Shown here: one piece after another, positions 59,284-64,000 of the stretch
Numbering within the stretch: the first letter of the stretch is position 1
Layout of the letters: every line of letters begins with the position of its first letter
NCBI RefSeq assembly: GCF_000518265.1
Contig: NZ_KI912412.1
Coordinates: 124,001-188,000, forward strand
Length of the DNA: 64,000 nucleotides
Source: Actinomadura oligospora ATCC 43269
Lineage (GTDB): Bacteria; Actinomycetota; Actinomycetes; Streptosporangiales; Streptosporangiaceae
Reading direction: 5' to 3'
Program-made: the position numbers and the translations under genes
Notes under the pieces: model-generated
Databases searched by the model: none
What the model was told of the DNA's origin: nothing
What the model saw: only the letters and a program-made list of their open reading frames with translations

Positions 59284-60453
59284 ATGTTCGATCAGCAGGC
59301 GCGTCTGGAGCGGCTGCTCGCGCGGCACCGGGACGCCGTGGTGGTGGAGCCGGTCGCGGGGCGTCCCGCGCTGGTGCGGCGCGACCAGGTGCTCGTGGCC
59401 GAGGACGACGCGGCGGCTGCCGAGGACCTGGTGCGGCGCTGGTACGAGTCTCGCCATGACGAGCAGGGCGTGACGCGGCTGCGACTACGCGCGCCCGCGA
59501 AGGTGGACGTCTGCGAGCTCGCCGCGCAGCTCTCCGGGGACGGGCGGCACCGCCGGCTGAGCGTCTCCCCCAATCATCTGGTCCATGGGCAGCCGCTGTG
59601 GTGGAGCGGGCCCGCCGATCTTCCGCGCGCGGCGGCGGCCGTGCCCATGCCTGTAGCGACCGAGGCCCGCCGCGAGGTGACGGTCGCCATCCTGGACACG
59701 GGGCTGGATCCGCATCCCTGGTACGAGGGCGCCGAGTGGTTCGCCGACCAGCGGACCGAGGTCGCGGAGGTCCTGGACGCCGACCTGGATTTCGAGCTCG
59801 ACGCGCAGGCCGGGCATGGCACGTTCGTCGCCGGTGTCGTCCTGCGGTACGCGCCGTCCGCCCGGATTCGGGCGCGACGGGTCATCGGCGGCGACGGCGT
59901 CGGGGACGAACTGGACGTGATCCGGGCCCTGTACTGGCTGTCGGTGTGGGGCGGCGCGGACGTGGTGAACCTGTCGCTCGGCTGCCACACGTTCGACGAT
60001 CGGCCGTCGCCGGTCCTGTCGCGCGCGGTGGCGATGCTGGGCAGGCGGACGGTCGTGGTCGCGTGCGCGGGGAACGCAGCGGGCGACCGGCCGTTCTGGC
60101 CGGCCGCGCTCAAGTCGGTGATCGGTGTGGCGGCCCTCGACGCGCACGCGGAGGATCGGGCCTGGTTCTCCAACTACGGCTGGTGGGTGGACGCCAGCAC
60201 GCCAGGCGTAGACGTGGCGAGCTGTTTCGTCCGGTTCGACGGGCCGCGTGGACGTGTCAACGGAATCGATCCGGATCAGTTCAACGGCTATGCGACGTGG
60301 AGCGGAACGTCGTTCGCGGCGCCCGCCGTGGCGGGGCGCATCGCGGCGTTGGCAGCGGCCGAAAACCTGCCTGCTGTAGCGGCTGCCGACCACGTCCTCG
60401 ATCCGGCGACGTCGCCTACCCGTCCAGACCTTGGGGTAATCATCAGGGCTTGA
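59284..60453 (+). CDS. Cytoplasmic S8 (subtilisin-like) serine protease
   Basis: 389 residues from ATG 59284 with GAGGGTGG upstream. Residues 1-120 form an N-terminal domain without signal peptide. The catalytic triad is Asp138 (VAILDTGLDPHPW), His178 (GHGTFVAGVV) and Ser343 (WSGTSFAAPAVAGR), with the oxyanion Asn in CAGNAAGD. There is no propeptide-like or export signal, so it should act inside the cell. It is followed by a sigma factor, a TTR-like protein and a TPR-CHAT protease in the same direction. A role in proteolytic signalling within this cassette is inference. Confidence 0.9.
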   Translation: MFDQQARLERLLARHRDAVVVEPVAGRPALVRRDQVLVAEDDAAAAEDLVRRWYESRHDEQGVTRLRLRAPAKVDVCELAAQLSGDGRHRRLSVSPNHLVHGQPLWWSGPADLPRAAAAVPMPVATEARREVTVAILDTGLDPHPWYEGAEWFADQRTEVAEVLDADLDFELDAQAGHGTFVAGVVLRYAPSARIRARRVIGGDGVGDELDVIRALYWLSVWGGADVVNLSLGCHTFDDRPSPVLSRAVAMLGRRTVVVACAGNAAGDRPFWPAALKSVIGVAALDAHAEDRAWFSNYGWWVDASTPGVDVASCFVRFDGPRGRVNGIDPDQFNGYATWSGTSFAAPAVAGRIAALAAAENLPAVAAADHVLDPATSPTRPDLGVIIRA

Positions 60454-60626
60454 GCACAGCACGGTGGCAATGCGGTAACCGTGACGCCCCGTGCACTCTG
60501 CGTGTCGGCGCGCGACTCTAGTGTCGTCGCTCAGCGGAGGGCCGCTTGGGAGGGGTGCTGGTGGTCCTGAACGATCGTCCTGCTCGGTCCGAAGGGACGG
60601 CAAGGGGACGTGTTCTTCCTGGAGTG

Positions 60627-61313
60627 ATGGCTGGCGAGCCGGAGAAGGGAGTGGTGCCGCAACCGCGCGCGGACGAGAATCGGAATGTGTCGCGCCGGAG
60701 CGTCCACCTTCCGCCTATCTCCGACGAGACGAAGGTCGAGTCGGGCGAGTTGGTGGTGCGGGCGCGGCTCGGCGACGCGGGCGCTTGGGGACTCTTGGTG
60801 GATCGGCATGCGCCGCTCCTCTGGGCGATCGCACGTTCATGCGGTCTGGACGATGCCGACTGTGGTGATGTCGTCCAGACGACGTGGTTGAGGCTGGTCG
60901 AGCGGATCGATGCCGTCCGTGATCCGCAGGCCGTGCCGCATTGGTTGGCCGTCACCGCGCGCCGCGAGGCGGTGCTGTTGGCAAGGCGTCGTGGACGTGA
61001 GGCTCCGGCGGATCCGCTGTGCTTCCCCGAGGTCCCCAGGCCGCGTTCGCGGCGGCCCGCCCCAGGAGTCGACGCGGCAGGCACTCAGAAACTCATTTCC
61101 GGACCGGAGGACATTGCGCTCGCGCGCGAGCAGATCGGACGGGTCGGTGACGCGCTGCGGACGTTGCCTCGCCGTTGCCAGGACCTCCTGCGGATGCTGG
61201 CGCTTGCCCACAGCTACAGCGAGTTGGCTGCTGCTCTGGACATCCCGGTCGGGAGCATCGGATCCGCGCGGACCCGTTGCCTCGCCCAACTGCGCCGGAG
61301 GCTCGCGACATGA
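60627..61313 (+). CDS. ECF-type sigma-70 family factor of the protease cassette
   Basis: 228 residues from ATG 60627 (TGGAG just ahead). Earlier in-frame starts near 60546-60555 are possible. Region 2: ELVVRARLGDAGAWGLLVDRHAPLLWAIARSCGLDDADCGDVVQTTWLRL. Region 4: LRTLPRRCQDLLRMLALAHSY followed by LAAALDIPVGSIGSARTRCL. A basic, Pro-rich linker joins them. The 35-70 residues before region 2 are unstructured and start choice is uncertain. No anti-sigma gene with the usual zinc motif follows. The next gene overlaps by ATGA and might play that role. Confidence 0.87.
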   Translation: MAGEPEKGVVPQPRADENRNVSRRSVHLPPISDETKVESGELVVRARLGDAGAWGLLVDRHAPLLWAIARSCGLDDADCGDVVQTTWLRLVERIDAVRDPQAVPHWLAVTARREAVLLARRRGREAPADPLCFPEVPRPRSRRPAPGVDAAGTQKLISGPEDIALAREQIGRVGDALRTLPRRCQDLLRMLALAHSYSELAAALDIPVGSIGSARTRCLAQLRRRLAT

Positions 61314-61750
61314 GCGAGGAGTTCCTGGACGAGCTGCGCGCGGCCTTCGACCACATCGATCCTGTTCCGAAGGAAGTCCTTGCGGCAGGACGGTCCGCGC
61401 TCTCGTGGCGCGAACCGGACGCCGACCTGGCGGAACTCACGGACGAGAAGGAACGGCAGCTGGCCGGGGCGCGCAGCACGAGCGGCCTGAGGGTCCTCAC
61501 GTTCAACGCTCCCGGTCGTACGGTCGAGGTCGAGATCTCCGGTGCCGGGCAGGATGTGGCGCTCACCGGACGGCTCGCCCCCGCGACTGTGGCGGACGTC
61601 CGGCTCCGCCATCCGAACGCGGCCGAGCAGTCCGCGCGCGCGGACGAGACCGGACGTTTCGTACTGACCGCTGTCCCGGAGGGGCTGGTCAGCCTGGTTT
61701 TCCACCTGCCTGATGCCTCCTGTGTGGTCACGAGCTGGATTCGTCTCTGA
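61310..61750 (+). CDS. Small protein with transthyretin/carboxypeptidase-regulatory-like domain
   Basis: 146 residues; the ATG overlaps the sigma-factor stop (ATGA). The N-terminal 60 residues are an acidic helix pair (FLDELRAAFDHIDPVPKEVL, ADLAELTDEKERQLA). The C-terminal 85 are beta-rich: VEVEISGAGQDVALTGRL, VRLRHPNAAEQSARADETGR, FVLTAVPEGLVSLVFHL, like transthyretin-type Ig folds. Such proteins recur between sigma factors and CHAT proteins in actinomycetes, as far as I recall. It may act as an anti-sigma factor or be a substrate of one of the two proteases. Function unproven. Confidence 0.75.
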   Translation: MSEEFLDELRAAFDHIDPVPKEVLAAGRSALSWREPDADLAELTDEKERQLAGARSTSGLRVLTFNAPGRTVEVEISGAGQDVALTGRLAPATVADVRLRHPNAAEQSARADETGRFVLTAVPEGLVSLVFHLPDASCVVTSWIRL

Positions 61751-61819
61751 ACCCGCCACCGCCGAAGCAGCCCCTCCAAAACCCTCCAAACCCCATCGAC
61801 ACCCTTGAGAAGGAGCCGT

Positions 61820-64000
61820 ATGCCCCGGAATCTCTCTGATGACGTTTCGGGACGGGAGTTACTGCGATTGGCGACAACCGAACCGGCCACGGCCTATCGC
61901 AACGCGGCTGAGCGTGTCGCCAAGGCCGAGCACTCGGGCGACACGGCGGACCTGGTGGTGGCGTTGAGGGCTGCTGGGCTTGCCGCCAAGGAACTCGGGC
62001 ACCTGGATAACGGCATCGCCTGCATGGAACGAGCCTTGGCCCTTGCCGGCCCGTCCACGTATGCCGTGGCACAGGTGCGGATGAATCTGGTCGGGCTGCT
62101 CACGGCACGTGGCGACACCAGCCGCGCGCTCGCCGAGGCGGCCAAGGCCGAGGGAACCCTGCAGGGCTCGGACGCCCACAGACTCGCCGCCAACACCGTC
62201 TGCGCCCTCGCGCGCGCAGGGAGAATCACCGACGCGCACACGCTCGCCGCGTCCGCCCTCCCCAGCCTGCGCGCTGGTACCGATCCGGTGCCCCTGGTCG
62301 GGTTGCTCTCCAATCTCGGCCTTGCCAGAGCCCTGCGCGGGGAACTGAACGAGGCCGAACGTCTCCTTGAAGAGGCCAAGGAGACCAGCCGAAAACATCG
62401 GCTCGGGCAGCAGACGGCGATGGCACGCGCGAATCTGGCGTTCGTGGCGTCCCGGCGTGGCGATGTCCCGAAAGCCCTACGGCTGTACGAGGAGGCTGAG
62501 CCTGGCCTGACCGGTGAGAAGGCTGCCCAGTGCCGGTTGGACCGCGCTGAGACGCTCATCCAGGCCGGGCTTCCAGGCGAAGCTCGCAAGCTGCTCAGGG
62601 CGGTCGTGAACGAGACCAGGACCAGCGACTACAACTGTGACCTGGGCGATGGCCTGCTTCTCCTGGCGCACGCGGAACTGGCATGCAACCACGCAGAGGC
62701 CGCCGTCATCAGGGCTGGAGAAGCCGCCGATGTGTTCTCTCGACAGGAACGCATCGGCTGGCTTCCCCTCACAGAGCACCTGCTCCTACGCGCGCGATGG
62801 GAGACGGGTGAGCGGTCGGCCATGCTGCTCGGCACAGCAGTGGCCACCTCCGATCGGCTCACGAATTCCGGTTGGTCGGAGGCCGCCGCCGAGGCCCGGA
62901 TCATCGCCGCTCGTCTTGCCATCCAACTGGGACGCCCAGCTGAGCACCTGCTCGCGCCCTTGGCTCGTACGCGCGCGCATGGCCCGGCCGCACTTCGCGT
63001 GTTCGCCTGGCACGCAACGGCTTTGGAACGGCAGTCCCGTGGCGACCTCAGAGGCGCGTTGGCCGCCGTGTGGTCGGGCCTCTCGATCCTGGCGGATCAC
63101 GCGGACGCGTTCGCGGCGCATGATCTGCGGGCGAGGGCCGCAGGGGTCGGGGAAGATCTCACTTGCCTTGCGCTGCGGCTGTCTCGCTCTGCGCGGGAGC
63201 TACTGCAGGCTGACGAACGCCGCCGCGCGTTAGCTCGCCGTCCTGTCGCGGTGCGTCCGCCCAGAGATCGGCGGCGGGCCGCTGCCCTTTCTGAACTTCG
63301 GATGCTCAGCGGCGCTCATGCGCGCGCGACCTCCCGCGGCGAACCGGCCAGCGCATTGACCGAGCGCATGGCCGAGTTGGAATCGTCCATACGCGCGGGC
63401 GCGCACAGCCTCTCGCCCTCCACGCGAAGCACAGTGGCGAGCCCTGTTGGGGTGCATGAACTGAGCAGCGCCCTTGGGACGCGTGGACTGCTTCAGTTCG
63501 TCCGAATCAACGATGCGCTATGGGCCGTGACGCTCGTGGACGGACGTCCACAGCGTCATGAGCTGGGCTCGTACACGCACGCGGCCCGCCAGGTCGAGCT
63601 CGTCCACGCGGCCCTTCGAGACCTCATCGAGGACGAGCAGGATCCGCACGCTCTTCAGATGCTCAGCAAGGCGGCGCGGGCCCTCGACAGCCAGGTTGTC
63701 GCGCCACTTGCCGTCGATGCGCCCGAGTTGGTCATCGCGCCCACAGGCGGCCTTCACGCCCTGCCCTGGCACGTCCTTCCGTCTCTGCAGGGACGTCCCT
63801 GCACGGTGGTGCCGTCGGCGACGGCCTGGCTACGCGCACGCACGATCCCGGAGCACGGTTCTTCGCGCGTGGCGCTTGTCGCCGGCCCCGGTCTCGAGCA
63901 TGCGGAACGCGAAACGCGGATGCTGCGCCGCGTTCACCCAAGGGCGCTCACATTGGACGGCCCCGAAGCACGTGCCGAGGCGGTGCAGCGCGCCATGGAC
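61820..64000 (+). CDS. TPR-CHAT caspase-like protease (partial, C-terminus outside window)
   Basis: Start ATG 61820 with AAGGAG 6 nt upstream; 727 codons are visible and the frame is still open at the end. Residues about 15-420 are alpha-helical repeats of TPR type (AERVAKAEHSGDTADLVVAL, GLLSNLGLARALRGELNEAERLLEEA, MARANLAFVASRRGDVPKAL). After a basic Arg-rich linker (about 470-495) a CHAT domain begins: LSSALGTRGLLQFVRINDALWAVTL, VIAPTGGLHALPWHVLPSL, ALVAGPGL. The catalytic His and Cys of CHAT would lie beyond the window. Likely an intracellular cysteine protease activated through its TPRs; target unknown. Confidence 0.88.
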   Translation, partial: MPRNLSDDVSGRELLRLATTEPATAYRNAAERVAKAEHSGDTADLVVALRAAGLAAKELGHLDNGIACMERALALAGPSTYAVAQVRMNLVGLLTARGDTSRALAEAAKAEGTLQGSDAHRLAANTVCALARAGRITDAHTLAASALPSLRAGTDPVPLVGLLSNLGLARALRGELNEAERLLEEAKETSRKHRLGQQTAMARANLAFVASRRGDVPKALRLYEEAEPGLTGEKAAQCRLDRAETLIQAGLPGEARKLLRAVVNETRTSDYNCDLGDGLLLLAHAELACNHAEAAVIRAGEAADVFSRQERIGWLPLTEHLLLRARWETGERSAMLLGTAVATSDRLTNSGWSEAAAEARIIAARLAIQLGRPAEHLLAPLARTRAHGPAALRVFAWHATALERQSRGDLRGALAAVWSGLSILADHADAFAAHDLRARAAGVGEDLTCLALRLSRSARELLQADERRRALARRPVAVRPPRDRRRAAALSELRMLSGAHARATSRGEPASALTERMAELESSIRAGAHSLSPSTRSTVASPVGVHELSSALGTRGLLQFVRINDALWAVTLVDGRPQRHELGSYTHAARQVELVHAALRDLIEDEQDPHALQMLSKAARALDSQVVAPLAVDAPELVIAPTGGLHALPWHVLPSLQGRPCTVVPSATAWLRARTIPEHGSSRVALVAGPGLEHAERETRMLRRVHPRALTLDGPEARAEAVQRAMD

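Overview
The window is about 70-75% GC and dense with genes that start at GTG. Its core gene set is actinobacterial: GlnII, homodimeric-type AceE, an AhpE/DUF3052 pair, a PucR-type regulator ahead of fabD-fabH-acpP-fabF, DUF3145 and a PAC2 protein. Several genes have a TAnnnT -10 box only 6-7 nt before GTG, the usual layout of leaderless actinobacterial transcripts. I infer a filamentous actinomycete, possibly of the Actinomadura/Thermomonosporaceae type. The family is a guess from gene content and not a measurement.

Layout. 1-1707: the start region of a Nif3-like gene and two small conserved hypotheticals. 1704-20024 (minus strand): one tightly coupled operon of at least eight genes for a secondary lipid or glycolipid-like polyketide. 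In transcription order it holds a giant PKS (two FMN enoyl-reductase-like domains, KS, AT, ACP, then KR across an apparent frameshift), a second PKS (KS-AT-DH-PPTase), a free ACP, two alpha/beta hydrolases, an MGT-type glycosyltransferase, a membrane-associated zinc-ribbon methyltransferase and a degenerate GHMP/galactokinase-like protein. Most junctions are 4-base ATGA or GTGA overlaps. This resembles the pfa/hglE-KS class of iterative PKS clusters. 20025-20899 is a regulatory gap.

20900-25907: a short RelA/SpoT homologue, a universal stress protein, a two-repeat hypothetical, a DUF6069 membrane protein and glnII. tRNA-Val(TAC) lies at 26119-26190. 26456-30393: a sugar operon (MFS symporter, aldose 1-epimerase, G6PD homologue). 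30457-37273: housekeeping and accessory genes (PAC2, secreted esterase, saccharopine-dehydrogenase-like reductase, zinc ribbon, peroxiredoxin, DUF3052, YjbQ, DUF1918), then aceE at 37642. The AhpE-DUF3052-aceE neighbourhood matches mycobacterial Rv2238c/Rv2239c/Rv2241.

40698-49334: a VOC protein, a WYL regulator, a PHP/PolX-like protein whose stop lies in a 17-bp tandem repeat, and a NarL-type two-component system. Next come two paralogous DUF1023 hydrolases flanking an acyltransferase-3 membrane protein, headed by an 11-bp perfect inverted repeat. 49968-54968: FasR-like regulator and the type II fatty-acid synthase genes. After a gene-free stretch with a 105-bp tandem repeat come DUF3145, apolipoprotein N-acyltransferase and, at 59284-64000, a cassette of S8 protease, ECF-type sigma factor, transthyretin-like protein and TPR-CHAT protease. 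The last gene runs off the window.

The two strongest candidates for something under-described are the PKS operon and the S8-sigma-TPR/CHAT cassette. The cassette may be a two-protease sensing or stress-response system. Both functional readings are inference from domain content and linkage.
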